Assembly (NCBI GenBank): GCA_917880885.1
Contig: OU862908.1
Coordinates: forward strand, 52,659,819-52,723,818
Origin: Limnephilus marmoratus
Lineage: Eukaryota > Arthropoda > Insecta > Trichoptera > Limnephilidae
DNA: 64,000 nucleotides
Reading direction: 5' to 3'
The first letter of the stretch is position 1; every line of letters begins with the position of its first letter. The notes beneath the pieces were generated by a model. The model worked only from the letters and a program-made list of their open reading frames with translations. It made no database searches and was not told the origin of the DNA. Shown in pieces: positions 1 to 11,491 of this stretch. Both the position numbers and the translations under genes were made by a program.

Positions 1-285
1 TCACTTCTTCAACACTCGCACAACACCTAGGTAAATCTTCTTCAAACATCGATCTAGGTAGATTTATCTCCTCTGCACGCGTGCTTGCCTTTCCTTGAAT
101 CGGGCCACTCCTCTAGAAAATTGGTAATTCGAATATCATGAGGAAAAAAAATCTGTTTTCATTTTTAAAGATAATTATTACGTTCTGCATGGTTGTGCAT
201 GTTGATTTTCCATGAGAGCCACTTAAAAAAACACTGTCATTCCTTCATACGTGTGCACAGTTGACTTGTTTATATTACAAATTAT

Positions 286-600
286 AATACTAGATGGTTC
301 CCGGCATGCGTTGCAATGCCACATTCAAAGAAATAAATTGTTTCTCCCTGCAAATCCTTTCCCGTGCGTCCCCGATTCTCTCCCGCACCCCCTTCCCCTC
401 CCGCGTTTCCCTTCCACCTTCCCCGCCTACCCACTCCCCTCTCCCGATCCCCGTCCCGCCAACTCCCATCCCGCGTTCCATATATTCAATCCCAGCACAT
501 TAAGCTTTCAAAAACAGCTCGCGTGCCACCTATTACAATTTTTTATTCAAATTTTCATTTTTCATATACCTATTAAAAATATTCATTTTCGTATATTATA
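286..600 (+). repeat. Dispersed repeat with pyrimidine tract (family P), partial copy
   Basis: It begins with a GGTTCCCGGCATGCGTTGCA-type head, followed by about 170 bases that are almost pure C/T on this strand, then an AT-rich tail. The same head and C/T tract recur at 22259 and 32497 on the plus strand and, reverse-complemented, near 35.7 kb. The layout resembles insect RTE-type non-LTR repeats, but no coding part is present, so the class is inferred. Peptides read from the C/T tract are low-complexity artefacts. Confidence 0.55.
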
Positions 601-781
601 AGAACAATCAATCTAATTTGGTACCTAACATAGGTACCTATTTTTAAATATATATAATTTTAAAATCCACAGACAATTCTTTGTTACAAAAAACTGAAAA
701 CAGCTGCCAGCTAAATTCACATTCATGAAATGTACCTACCACGTAGAAAATAGATATATTTAGAATTGAAATTATATTGAA

Positions 782-1190
782 TCATTTGGAAAGTGGGTAT
801 GGGAACCATTTATTGGATAAGTAACACCCCCGCCGCAGGTCATTGGTTACGTTTGGTGACTTAGCAGGACTTACCGGGTTCATGATGTGGGGTTTTGTCT
901 AGGTTTCGTTTTTTCGCCTACTGCATGGCGGGCTGGATCGGGAGAGACTGGTTCGAGAATACCTTTTGACCTCTCTAGCCGGATACTCACAACCCATCGC
1001 TTGGGAGTTCAATGGGAGGAATAAATCAACACGTCCGTCACTCCTGGACACATTGACTCCCAGATTCCTACTCCTTTTCCTCCATCCCAGAACTTACTCT
1101 CCCTCCTGTCCCTAAAGAGACTCTACACTCAGCATCCCCAAAGATGACATAGGCCCCGAGAGAAAAGGTTTACTTGGAGCAAAATAAAAA
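782..1190 (+). mobile_element. Family A repeat (putative SINE sharing a LINE tail), copy 1
   Basis: The copy starts with a TATGGGAACCATTTATTGG-like 5' part. It runs through the conserved blocks TTTGGTGACTTAGCAGG and GGGAGAGACTGG, and ends with a CACTCAGCATCCCCAAAGAT block, a degraded hairpin and an A-rich tail. Eleven copies occur in the window in both orientations. Here the 3' hairpin is eroded (CCCCGAGAGAAAAGG), so this is an old copy. It contains no ORF. Confidence 0.75.
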
Positions 1191-2815
1191 AAATGTATAT
1201 GTACATATATACCTACGTCATTTTCAGAATGAAATAAAATGATTTATGTAGGTATCCATTGCATCGTTAGACGTAAACTAATAGGTTAGAGTCCTCTAGA
1301 ATACATAAGCCAGGTCGTCAGTCGAAATTGCAAAACAATTTTACGGATTCACTTTCAATAAAATCTGCTTTCAATACCTTTCATGTAAAATAGTGAACAA
1401 CTAAAAGTTGTCAATGACAGAACAATTTGTAAGGGAGATAAAGTCTGAAGTGAGTGCCACATAATGCGGTGATTTTTTTATAGCCCTTTATTCGAATCAC
1501 AAAACCACATTTTCACGGCATTTGCCAGGTGGCCTCGTTTCTCGCAGAGTGGCGCAAACCCTGATATGATTGTAGCATAATTATCCGATCAAGTCATGCG
1601 ATTCGCACTTACGCTAAGCCCCTCTTCAGGTAAGGGGTCACTTCGTCTTCAATTCAGGTAGTGGCCAAATGGGGTGTGAATAATGGTGTTTATTCTGCAG
1701 AAATGAGCGAAAATGCCCGCGCTAAGCCGGGTATTGTGTGACCGGGAGAAGCATCGGTGGATTAAGATGTTTGCGACACCTTTCGAATATAAGTTTTCAG
1801 GTATTGATCACCTTTTTTCAGGAGTAAGGCAGATTTTTAAAACTGTTGATCTTAATTAAATTGCACGCGTAATCATTTTCACACTTTAAATAAGGAGATT
1901 TGTTATTAACTCTCCACTCATCATAATATACAACATTACTGTATTTGTTTCAAAAGGCAATTGACAACAAACTGCATTCATAGAAATACTGAAATAAAAA
2001 ACCTATATTACAGAGATTATTAACTGCAAGGCAGCGCTAAGCACGGGCTGGAGTCTGGTGAAAACAGCTTGGGGAAGCCACCTACATCGATGGATAGATA
2101 GTTACTATTTACGATTTACCTATACCTAACCCGTTTTGTCAATTTTCCCGCCAACCCTTTGGTGGCAGTATCTACTCATGTAAAATAATATTCATGACTT
2201 CTACAAACACGAACTTATTGTATGGCACCATTTTAATTAGGGAGCACTTTTTTTTAAAATCAACATGTCTCGTAAGCAATGCTTCGTCAGGATTTACTTA
2301 AAACTAATTAACCTCAAGATGACAATGGTTAGGCGGGAGTGGGAAGAATGCGGAGAGGGCGGTAACACAGCGTAATTTGAAGGGGAACGAAAAAAAGGAG
2401 GAACAAATAAGTTATTTATAAAATTTAAGCTCATCTTTACACTCTTTCTAATTTCCGAGATTTCAAATTTGTCTAAATGGATACCATTAACATTACAGTG
2501 TAGCAACTTTTTTCCTTTATTAAAGTCGAAAGTATGATTCGTGTACAATAAATGATTACCAAACTCCGAGAAATATTATTGTTAGACACCTCATGTGCTT
2601 CTTTAACCTAATTTAAAAGTTCCTCGAAGTTTTACCAATATAAACATAATTTGTAGACTTTTTGGTCCCGCCTTCCCACTCTCGCCTACCCGTGAAACTT
2701 CTTCAGCGCCGTTAGTGATTTGAAATTCGTATGAAACGGAAATGCGTTTCAAAAAACACAACTCAGTTCTACACAAATACTCGGTTCTAATATAATGCGG
2801 TAAATTCGTGCTTCG
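1191..2815. other. Unassigned AT-rich intergenic DNA
   Basis: I see no gene or clear repeat boundary. A short hammerhead-like hairpin motif sits on the minus strand at 2268-2291 (see findings). Apparent short reading frames here have no recognisable composition or motif. Confidence 0.5.
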
Positions 2816-2816
2816 G

Positions 2817-2935
2817 CGCGGGCCTTCAATAGCGCAGTGGGCAGGGCGCCTGACAAGTCTCAGCGGCCAGAGAGACAGACATCAAGCGAACGGTGGTTCG
2901 AGTCCTATGAAATTTAAAAAAAAACATTTTTATTT
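2817..2935 (+). mobile_element. tRNA-derived SINE (single copy)
   Basis: An A-box-like TAGCGCAGTGGGCAGG is followed about 55 bases later by a B-box GGTTCGAGTCC, then an A-rich tail. This arrangement of internal RNA polymerase III promoter elements is typical of a tRNA-derived SINE. The cloverleaf is not intact, so it is not a functional tRNA gene. No second copy was noticed in the window. Confidence 0.6.
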
Positions 2936-4615
2936 TTGCAAAATCAATATCCAATCTTCAAACCTCTTTAAATAAACAGCCAAAAGAAAAAAAACGACAT
3001 CTAGCGACTTACTTGTTTCACTGATTTTTTTAAAGTATATTTTATTTAGCTATACAATTTAACATCTTATATCTAATATAATCTATTCTAAAACTACTAT
3101 AGTATTAACATTTTGAGACATACCCAATCTAAGAAAAACTGCAAGACTTTTTAAAATAGACTGTCTCCTTGACATTTACTGGGAGTTCATTGAACATTTT
3201 AAAATCTTTATAATAAATATTGTTTTGTTTCCCGATAAATTTGTTTTAGGAAGCCTAAAATCGTTGCAGTTTCTCGTAGGATAATAATGAACTGTACTAT
3301 TAATTCGGACGTTATTAAACCTATAATCTGGTAACATTTTATTTTTAACTTATATATAAATACTAGTGTATTCATTCACTAGTATTCATTTATAAGTTAA
3401 ATATATTAAGTAATAAATTGGACAAAAAATTTAAAATATTGTATATTGAGTTGATTGAGTTTAAGCCTATTGTTGTAATTCGTTTTAAATAAACCATGAT
3501 GAAATAAGCATTGCTTACGAAACGTGTTAGTATTTTAAACAAAAAAAAAATGTTCAAACTAAGAATTTTATTAATTTTGAATTAATATTTATGAATCCGC
3601 ATCTTAAAAGAAAAAGATTGCCGACCTCTCTAAAAGTGTGCGAAAATAATAAACGTGCCATATTATTACGACACTTTTAACGGAGGTCTCCCACAAAACC
3701 TCGACAAAAATTATTCACAGCTTAACTACGGATTCTATCAAAGTAGAGACCACCCAGACTACGAGACTGCATAAAATGAAATTCTAACCACAAATAAAGC
3801 GTATTGTTCTTTGCCTCATGTTGAGGTCTATTTAAATTTTATCTACTTTGTTGATTTTTATTTATGAGAAGGCAATGCTTATAAAATCCATACGAATCGA
3901 AGTATCGGTATGTTGAATTTGGTGAACACCGTAGCACCTTTTACAAAAACTCAAGTACCTGCCTATGTATTTATATTTACCTAATAATGATATTATTTAC
4001 TACAAGAAAAAAGGGATCGCGAAAGGCCATGAAATACTAATTTCCTTTTACATGATTGTTTTTAATTTTATTTGATTACACGAATATTGCACCACACCCA
4101 ACCGCGCTGGAGAAAAACTTTATTAATACTCGTATTATAGCATTCCGAGACAACAATTAACTTCTCAAATGTTACTAACTACTTATATGGGTTTATTGTC
4201 ATGATTAAGGTATATATAAGATTATTATAGCATTATTTAAGAATTACCCTCATAATATTAATGGTGAGTGGTAGCCACCTATGGTTCGGAGCCTGTAAAA
4301 ACACACCCAGCTCGAAAAGCCAGACAGACATGCAAGCAAACTCTCTGTGAAAAAACAGGTTTTCGTGGATACTCATTTTTTATGGGAGAATTGCAATCAT
4401 TAGAACGCAGACGACAATTGAGAATTCAATAACTGTTCTGAAATTTCGATGGACGTTGTTTTCTTAAAATTGAAGACTTTCGGAATCGGCGTTCGGTACA
4501 GAAAAACACAACAAACGCATGCCCAGCATCCGTGAATATATTTTGTTATTTTTATCAACTGGGTTTTCTCAGTTCTGGATAAAGTTACGTGCTTCCACCC
4601 TCTTACAAGGTTTAA
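2936..4615. other. Unassigned AT-rich intergenic DNA
   Basis: No gene is recognisable. A second hammerhead-like motif lies on the plus strand at 3495-3524: ATGATGA, a TAAGCA/TGCTTA hairpin, then CGAAACG. The rest is simple AT-rich sequence without clear repeat ends. Confidence 0.5.
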
Positions 4616-4768
4616 GCTAGTCTCACACGAGCGCTATACTCTCGTAATATAATTATTGGGTTAAATAGGTTTGGCATATTTCACCACATGGGAATGTATG
4701 GCAAGCGATGTGATGCAACAGACCAGCCCCACATATATTATCAGAGTATAGCGCTCTTGTGGACTAGC
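4616..4768. mobile_element. Small inverted-repeat element (MITE) 1 of an adjacent pair
   Basis: The left end reads GCTAGTCTCACACGAGCGCT and the right end, reverse-complemented, reads GCTAGTCCACAAGAGCGCTA. The terminal inverted repeats are about 35 bp with a few mismatches. The element is 153 bp and non-coding. No convincing target-site duplication was found, so the superfamily is not assigned. Confidence 0.65.
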
Positions 4769-4835
4769 ATCAACTCTTTCCTCTCAGTAAAAAAAAAATA
4801 TCGTATAGAGGAAGCATTGAAACTGTAGAGTAAAG

Positions 4836-5014
4836 GTAGTTACACACGAGGGATATAATATAGAAATATCTGTGGGCGTGGCTATAACGTCCCATACAAC
4901 CGTCACAGATAACAATATTACCTATATTGTCCGTCTGTGACTGAAAGAAATTTTATGGCTAGCGATACAGAAGAGATAGCTTACGCGCTCATGTTATATT
5001 TTTCGTGTGTAACC
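4836..5014. mobile_element. Small inverted-repeat element (MITE) 2 of an adjacent pair
   Basis: The left end is GGTAGTTACACACGAGGGAT and the right end, reverse-complemented, is GGTTACACACGAAAAATATA. The element is about 179 bp and non-coding. Its ends share the theme CACACGAG...ATA with the element 67 bp upstream, suggesting related terminal sequences. Target-site duplication not resolved. Confidence 0.55.
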
Positions 5015-6117
5015 GTTGGTACCATATTAAATACCGCCAAACCTTCAAATCAAAACTTTTTGCAAAAATATTTTTAAAAAGTTAGTGATTATAAATTATA
5101 TGAGAATGTCGCTGTTTTAACCAAATTATAATTGCTCAGGTGTGTAGGCTCATTATATTTACTAATATATGAGCATCTTTTTAATTGATATTTAAATAAT
5201 GATGTCTAGTGTGTAAGTATTGTAATTATTTCAAGTCCATTGAATTGCGTCAGGAATGTGGGGTCAGGGGGCGCCACCCACCGGAGCTGCTATTTTGCTC
5301 ATTAAAGTAATGCTTTTTTCTTTAAAAATAGTCAGACTTACATCATCACCTCTTCCTATCCCCGGCCGCAGTAAATCTGCCCAAGTCTCGCCGGCTTATT
5401 ATTTTGTGTCCATCTCATTACCACTTACCACTCCTTACTGCCAAAGGCGATTCGGTGCTGGCCCGTCGACATACAATATAATACATTGGTCTTGCAAGCA
5501 CCGAGAATGACCATTTAGTATACTATAAAGTAAGATGTGTAGATGTAAGCAACTTTTTTTTCAATGTGCTTAACTTTTAATCTACGATTCTAAAAAATAT
5601 AGTGCTATTAAGTACGAAGTAAAATTTTAGCTGGTATTACAATGTCCGGATAAGGTTTCCGGTGACTAAGTACGACAAACACATCGATCATACATATATG
5701 TACATTTGAAATGCTGTTAATGACAAAATGTTAATTGCTCAGGAGAGCGAAAAGAAAGTTATTTTTATTTTTCCAAAAAATTATATCCTCTGTTTTTGTA
5801 GACATACAATTATGTTTTTTTTTTTAATATGAAATAACTTTGAATAGACCTTTCAGAAACATTTTTTGAACATTTCTTTCCTAACAGTATCTACTTAAAT
5901 TATTTTTAATTTTTCCGAAAAATAACCCTGTTAAGATGCATTTCGTAAAAGACGCACTTATTTTCCTAGAAATATTTCGACGACGCAGATCGAATGAGAA
6001 AAAAAGAGAACATTTCAAATTTCCGCTTTTGACATAGATGTAACTAGTGGTTCAGTGAATAGTAGACCTCGCGTCCTAAAATGTATGTTTCTAATTTTCT
6101 CTCATTTAATAAATCAA
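5015..6117. other. Unassigned AT-rich intergenic DNA
   Basis: No gene, RNA gene or repeat with defined ends was recognised. Confidence 0.5.
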
Positions 6118-6485
6118 AACCATACATCATAGAAGAAGAAGATAACAATAATATTCTAAACGAAAATATGAAAGAGACCAGACCTCTCGTCTAATCGGGA
6201 CACTAATTTCGCCATTGCCACCTTCTGTCAAACCGTCATGTTTGTCAATCTCACACATCAATTTTTTTTAGAATTAACAATTTTATCTTCAACTAATTAT
6301 TTTTTTCATATTATGGGCAACTACCCTTTTTATTGGAAACAACGCGCACGTCTCGGTTAGACGAGAAGTCTGGGTTCGAGTCCCAGTTGCGACCATTATC
6401 CGTTTCTATTTTTCTGTGCCTTGTCCTCTTTCATATTTTCGTTCAGATTATTATTGTTATCTTCTTCTTCAATGACATATGACAT
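6118..6485. repeat. Inverted pair of a tRNA-like repeat
   Basis: The left arm (about 6118-6215) and right arm (about 6345-6485) are inverted copies. Both share GAAGAAGAAGATAACAATAA and ACGAAAATATGAAAGAG in opposite orientation. Both also contain a TCTCGTCTAA(T/C)CG(G/A)GAC block. The right arm additionally has a T-arm/B-box-like GGGTTCGAGTCCCAG that is deleted from the left arm. This looks like two head-to-head copies of a SINE-like repeat, one internally deleted. Confidence 0.6.
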
Positions 6486-8879
6486 TGATAAGAATATATA
6501 TACTTTTTTTTTTTAAATAATCGGAGACGGTTTACATATATATTGTTCCCGAGAGCACTTAGGCCAAAGACCCATTGTACTATCTCCCATTTTACCTCAT
6601 TCCTTTGACAGTAACCCAGTCCCTTTTATAAATTTCACCAGGATTGTCATTCGAAATGAAGCTGTATCTTCTGGTCCGACAATGTGTCTTCCCAGGTCTC
6701 ATTTCCCCTCTTCACTCCTCCTTGGTTCCATGAAGGCCCCACGACGGAAGAGGGCTTCATCAATCTCTCCTCTCCACTCCTTAGTTCCCCGAAGGCTCCA
6801 CGACGGAGAGTCCACTCCACCTGATGGGAATAACCTTCAAAAGTTTTAAAGAGAGTTTTTCTTACAAAAAAAATAAAAATCATACATTTTATGAAACATT
6901 TTTTTAAATATGCAAATAAGGAATTCTTCAATCTGTCTAAAGAAATGACACCATCTCCATGACAAATCTTTTATAAAAACTTTCTTCATGCAGAAAGGTA
7001 CCATAACATTGATAAAAAGGGAATAAAAAAGTTCAAAACACTACGATTTCACATCTGAAAGATAATCTTCACTGAACAATACAGTAACCACCTTCAAACA
7101 GAAACGGAACATACAAACAAATTTTCAGACAGACAAAATGTAAAACGCCGAGTTACAACAGGACTACGCTACGCTCAGTCAGCTAAACTTCCATAGATAT
7201 AGTTTTTTACTTTTCATCGACAATTCTAAAAAATAAAATAAGGTTAGGATGAAGTCAAGTTTCAATTAGTGCCGACGTTACAATATCCAGATAATATCCA
7301 GATACAATATCCAGATATCCAGATATACCGATTGATAAAACCTTTAGATGGCACAAAATGCTGTATTCAGTCAGTTGTTTGGTTTAATATAATTATTACT
7401 CATTGACGATTTTCCATCCAAAGTTTCAGAGAAATTAGTTTATAGGACGTTAGCGAATTAATTTATTTCGTTTATTTATATCTACAATAACATTTGATTC
7501 ATCACGAGCTCATACGCCATAACATTTTAAAGCAAGTTGTTTCTCAAATCACAGTTATTTCTTAAATTTATTTTTCCATTATAATGTCGGCCGTCGAAAT
7601 CACCACATTTCACAGAGTGTTAAGGATCGTGCTTGGCTTATTTTAACAAGAGATTCCTGATATTTATTGGAGTAAAAATGAATATTTGGTCTCTACTGAC
7701 TTTTTAATGTACCTATTTTTTTCTTTTTTTTTCAATTTTGTTTTTTTATAAATCAAACTAAAATAAGTCTTCCACATGTCGTCACTAGTGACTCAACCGA
7801 GAAAACGCACTACCTCTCACCCCGCCCCTAATTGTCCAACACGTGGTGATTTTTTTATGTTTTTTTTTCGAAAAAAAAAACATTCAAATTTCACGGGTAA
7901 CCAAAATTTCATTAACATTTTTTAATCCAAATAATGTCAGTTATCACTGGTAAAGTAAGTCAAGTACGTCCCTTTAACGCCTGTAAAATCGATGTTTTAG
8001 CATTTTATTGGGTGTAAGAACAAGGAGGGATGCAGCAGAAGATCAACAGAAGTCAAGGCGTTCCTAGAGTCGGTGGTTGTGGTGGTTGAAGTGGTGATAC
8101 TTCAGAGTATTGTTGATAATATCTGTAAGTTCTACAAACCAAATGAGAAGGAAATATTATGACAGCATCAAAGACAAACGAGAATAAATATAAATAAACA
8201 AAAATCAGAATAAATATAATTAGACACCTATTGTGCATGATATAAAACACCCACCCACTCTACATTAATAACTAGCAACGGCTCCACCCCTACCATAATA
8301 AAACATTGTTCGAAACTGTCAAATTAGTATAAGCTTTTCCTGAAGAAGGAACATTTGTTCCGAAACCGGTCGGATTTACGCATTATATAAGTGGTTCATA
8401 CAAAGTTGAATTGTTTAATTTTTTTTGTATAAAATATTATTCAAGTTCAATGTTCATATGATTTCCTAAGCAAGTACCAAATAAATTTTATATCATTGGC
8501 TGGACGCCGAACCATATCCACTTTACTTCGTCATATCAAACATTTTTCAGCAAAGTTCGTGACTAATTTGTTGAGAATTTAAGACGCCAATACATTATTA
8601 TAATGTTATTGGAATAAACTGCAGTGAATTTAGGTATAATAACTTACCTTCTGGTCATATTATGGCCTTGTTGGAATATTATGTACTATGCTACTATTAG
8701 AACGTCACTTTCTGTACTCGTGAGTTCTGTTAAAAAGTCAGCTCTAACACACGAGCAAAATATAAACTCAAACATGTTGATTTTACCCGATTTACCAATT
8801 ATGTAGTGGATTCCTATGATCAACAAAAATATATTAAAAACGAGTGTGCTTTAGAACATACGACTGAAGTAAAACTACA
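6486..8879. other. Unassigned AT-rich intergenic DNA
   Basis: No gene was recognised. A short tandem of an AATATCCAGAT-like unit lies around 7281-7325. A hammerhead-like motif (CTGAAGA, a GGAACA/TGTTCC hairpin, CGAAAC) lies at 8340-8366. The remainder shows nothing I can assign. Confidence 0.5.
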
Positions 8880-9108
8880 AGACAAACCTCGCCCAATGAA
8901 CCCAGGTATCCCTGCTAAGTTACCAAACGTAGCGACCTATGACCTAGGGGTGACATATGACATTGAGGTGAAATATGACCATGGGGCTACCTACCAACTT
9001 GGGGTGACCTACGATCTTGGGGTGACCTACGATCTTGGGGTGACTTACGATCTTGGGGTGACTTATGACCTTGGGGTGACCTACGACCTAGGGGTGACCT
9101 TCCACTTA
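8880..9108 (-). repeat. 18-bp minisatellite grown out of a family A fragment
   Basis: The first 55 bases (8880-8934) match the minus orientation of family A (GACAAACCTCGCCCAATGAA, CTAAGTTACCAAACGTAGCG). From 8935 to about 9108 an 18-bp unit, CTTGGGGTGACCTACGAT, repeats about 9.5 times with point variation. The unit is the stretch of family A just beyond this point (CTTGGGGTGACCTATGG), so the array expanded from the dispersed repeat. The period is divisible by three, which keeps a reading frame open and gives a spurious TYDLGV hexapeptide repeat. Confidence 0.8.
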
Positions 9109-9799
9109 TCCTTATTCTTATCACTCCCCAAGTCAAGCGTGCATAAAGGCCCGACCGTTCGCCTAGCAATCGATAACCGTTCGCATCGATTACCGTTCAC
9201 ATGTCATTTTTCGTAATAATCACCACTTTTCGTAACGCATTCACCAGCTTACCCCCCAAGTCGAGCGTGCGTAAAGAAATTTAATTCAATAAATTATGTA
9301 TACTCGTATGAATGCCTATTTATTGTACCACAAGTTAAAATTTAAGTGTTCTTCTAAAGTTATTCTACAAAATATTATAAGGATATCTAAATAAAAACAA
9401 GTAGAATTATTAATGTATATTTTGTAAAATTTGTTTATTTCAAGGACGGAATATTTTTTTTATAATACCTACATGTAAATACATGATACAAAACACAAAT
9501 TAAATTAAAAATAAAACTTATGTTAAATATTAACAAATCGGAGAAAAGTATGCATTTTCAGCGATAGGTGGAATTCCTAGCAATAATGGACGTAAATTGG
9601 TGTTTTTTAAAATCGAAGTCATTTTAACTTGTAAACATTTTCAAATGAACATTTTAGACACTTTTCTTATGATAATCGAATACAATGTAAAACTTGAGTT
9701 ATACCATTATGCGAAATGTCATGATGTCAACATAATGGCCTGTGATTCTGAAAATTTGCAAACACTAATAGTTATCACTCGATTTTTCAATCACTTTAT
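9109..9799. other. Unassigned AT-rich intergenic DNA
   Basis: No gene was recognised. The first part holds two diverged copies of a CCCCAAGTC(A/G)AGCGTGC(A/G)TAAAG segment about 120 bp apart (near 9125 and 9255). Otherwise nothing assignable. Confidence 0.5.
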
Positions 9800-9956
9800 G
9801 TATGAACCAGGGGCTTAGATAAAAGGAGGAGTTTTATAGTGTTCAACCCCCACACCCATTGGCCTCAGTATTTCGTTGGAAAACAAAGACAATAGTACTC
9901 GTAGATCACATTCCTAGAAAATACAATATTATTATTTGCATATTTCTCTTTTATCC

Positions 9957-10203
9957 ATAGAATAAAGAATATCACAAGAAGTGCCTTGTGGGTGTGTATC
10001 GTGATCCAATTATAGACCCAATTTTGCCATATATTTCCATATAAAATGTCACCATGATTACCAAATTCAAATGTGATGGCGATATACAATTTCTGGCAAG
10101 AGACTTACCGCATACAAATGGTCTAGAACCATGTTAGTGGCACATTTGTTACCATTCAAATTTGTTCGGAAGGCATTTCTTGTGTCATATTTTTTAATCT
10201 ATG
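9957..10203. mobile_element. Tc1/mariner-like MITE, copy 1
   Basis: The left end is GAATAAAGAATATCACAAGA and the right end, reverse-complemented, is GATTAAAAAATATGACACAA. TA dinucleotides flank both ends. The element is non-coding, about 247 bp, and nested in the hAT-type element. A second copy lies at 10962-11118. Confidence 0.6.
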
Positions 10204-10224
10204 CGTTTAGCAATGTGCAACAGG

Positions 10225-10650
10225 AGACCCCTAGGAAAATAGGTCATCCATCAAAATATGTTCGTCTCATTGGGGATGCCGGGTGTGGTGTCTTTTTTCA
10301 GGTAAAGAAGGAGGCAAAGTTTGGGGAAGTAAAAAGGTATGAGAGGTGTGTAGGAATCTGGGGATCGTGTCCAGGAATCACGTATGAATCCAACCGTCCC
10401 ACTGCGGTGCATGGGTCGTGAGAGTCCATCTGGAGAGGTCAGACGGTCACCTTCAACCAAACTCTCCGGATCCGGCCCGTTACACAACTGGCGGGCAGGC
10501 GCCTATTGTTATCCATCGTCAAGACCTGAACAAACTCGACCCAATGCAATCAGGCACCCTGGTAAGTCACCAAACCGAACCACTAGAACGACTTATGGCA
10601 GAGATGTTGGTTATCCAATAGGCGGTTCCGATATCCGCCTCCCAAATTGC
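10225..10650 (-). mobile_element. Family A repeat, copy 3
   Basis: Minus-orientation copy. It reads GGGGATGCCGGGTGTGG (eroded tail), then the conserved middle (GGCGGGCAGGCGCCTATTG) and ends at CGCCTCCCAAATTG, which is the family's full-length 5' end in complement. The hairpin at the 3' end is missing. No ORF is conserved between copies, so peptides read here are not genes. Confidence 0.7.
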
Positions 10651-10961
10651 TGATGTAATGATGGATGAGTAGAGGCTCCAAAAATCTTTCTAAAAATGTT
10701 CCCCCCCCCTTCTCCCTATCCCTCATTGGAACCCCCCCCCCCATGTGGGTGCTATGGCTAAGCCGTTGGTATTAACTACCTATTTACAAATCACCCATCG
10801 GTGTTCAATACTAAAACAATTATCATAAAATATTTTCATTTTCTAACAAAAAATATTATGTACGCATTTATTTACATCGATTCAAAAATGGATAAAACTA
10901 GGATATTTATCAAAAATATGTACAAATATCATCATTTCATTTTCACAATATACATTGTAGG

Positions 10962-11118
10962 CATATAATAAAGAATAACACAAGAAGTGACTTGTGGGAG
11001 TGTTTCTACATCCAGATGATAAGATATAAAGAACGCTGGGGGGTTGGGCTGAATGGAACATTTTTTCCATTAAGATTTGTATGGAAGGTCATTTGGTGTT
11101 ATATTCTTTATTCTATGA
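10962..11118. mobile_element. Tc1/mariner-like MITE, copy 2
   Basis: It shares AATAAAGAATAACACAAGAA at the left and, in complement, GAATAAAGAATATAACACCA at the right with the copy at 9957-10203. The ends sit at TA. Shorter than copy 1, so one of the two has an internal indel. Confidence 0.6.
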
Positions 11119-11212
11119 TTACAGGTTATTAAAAATACGAAGAGATCACATAATATTGAATTAATGGAACATTAAAAATATTTTCAACAGCATAATTTTT
11201 AGCTATTGAAAT

Positions 11213-11491
11213 AGTGGCATAGCGACCGAATAGGTAAAATAGGCAGCCCAAAATACATTACTTTAATGAAAAATTGTACATTTTCACATTCATTTTATGA
11301 AAGCTTTCCACTTCGTGATTAGGTTCGAGTATTTAATAAAATGTATTATTCACTTTGCAAATATTTTTTCATAAGACGAATACTGACTTAACATCGCTCG
11401 ATCTACGTTAGAAAATGTATATTTTAATGTATTTATTCGTTGTTCAATTTTCATGGCTGCCTGGTGGTCCGGTATTTATCGCTACGCCACT
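11213..11491. mobile_element. hAT-like MITE
   Basis: The termini are AGTGGCATAGCGACCGAATA and, in complement, AGTGGCGTAGCGATAAATAC. A GGCAGCC block recurs about 30 bp inside both ends. The element is about 279 bp and non-coding. AGTGGCGTAGC ends are common in hAT elements, but the flanking duplication is ambiguous here, so the class is tentative. Confidence 0.6.

Larger units (their letters stand above)
9808..10768. mobile_element. Non-autonomous hAT-type element with nested insertions
   Basis: The ends are CAGGGGCTTAG on the left and, reverse-complemented, CAACGGCTTAGCCATAGC on the right. Flanking 8-bp duplications are GTATGAAC (9800-9807) and GTATTAAC (10769-10776), with one mismatch. Eight-base duplications and CA(G)GGG-type ends are typical of hAT. 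No transposase is encoded. The body contains a mariner-type MITE (9957-10203) and a family A copy (10225-10650), both inserted later. A relative of the outer parts, including TAGTACTCGTAGATCACATT, lies at 49.2-49.5 kb. Confidence 0.7.

Noticed and set aside
8806..9216. 136-codon frame with TYDLGV hexapeptide repeats resembling a repeat protein
   Set aside because: The repeats come from an 18-bp DNA minisatellite derived from family A; flanking codons have no coding character.
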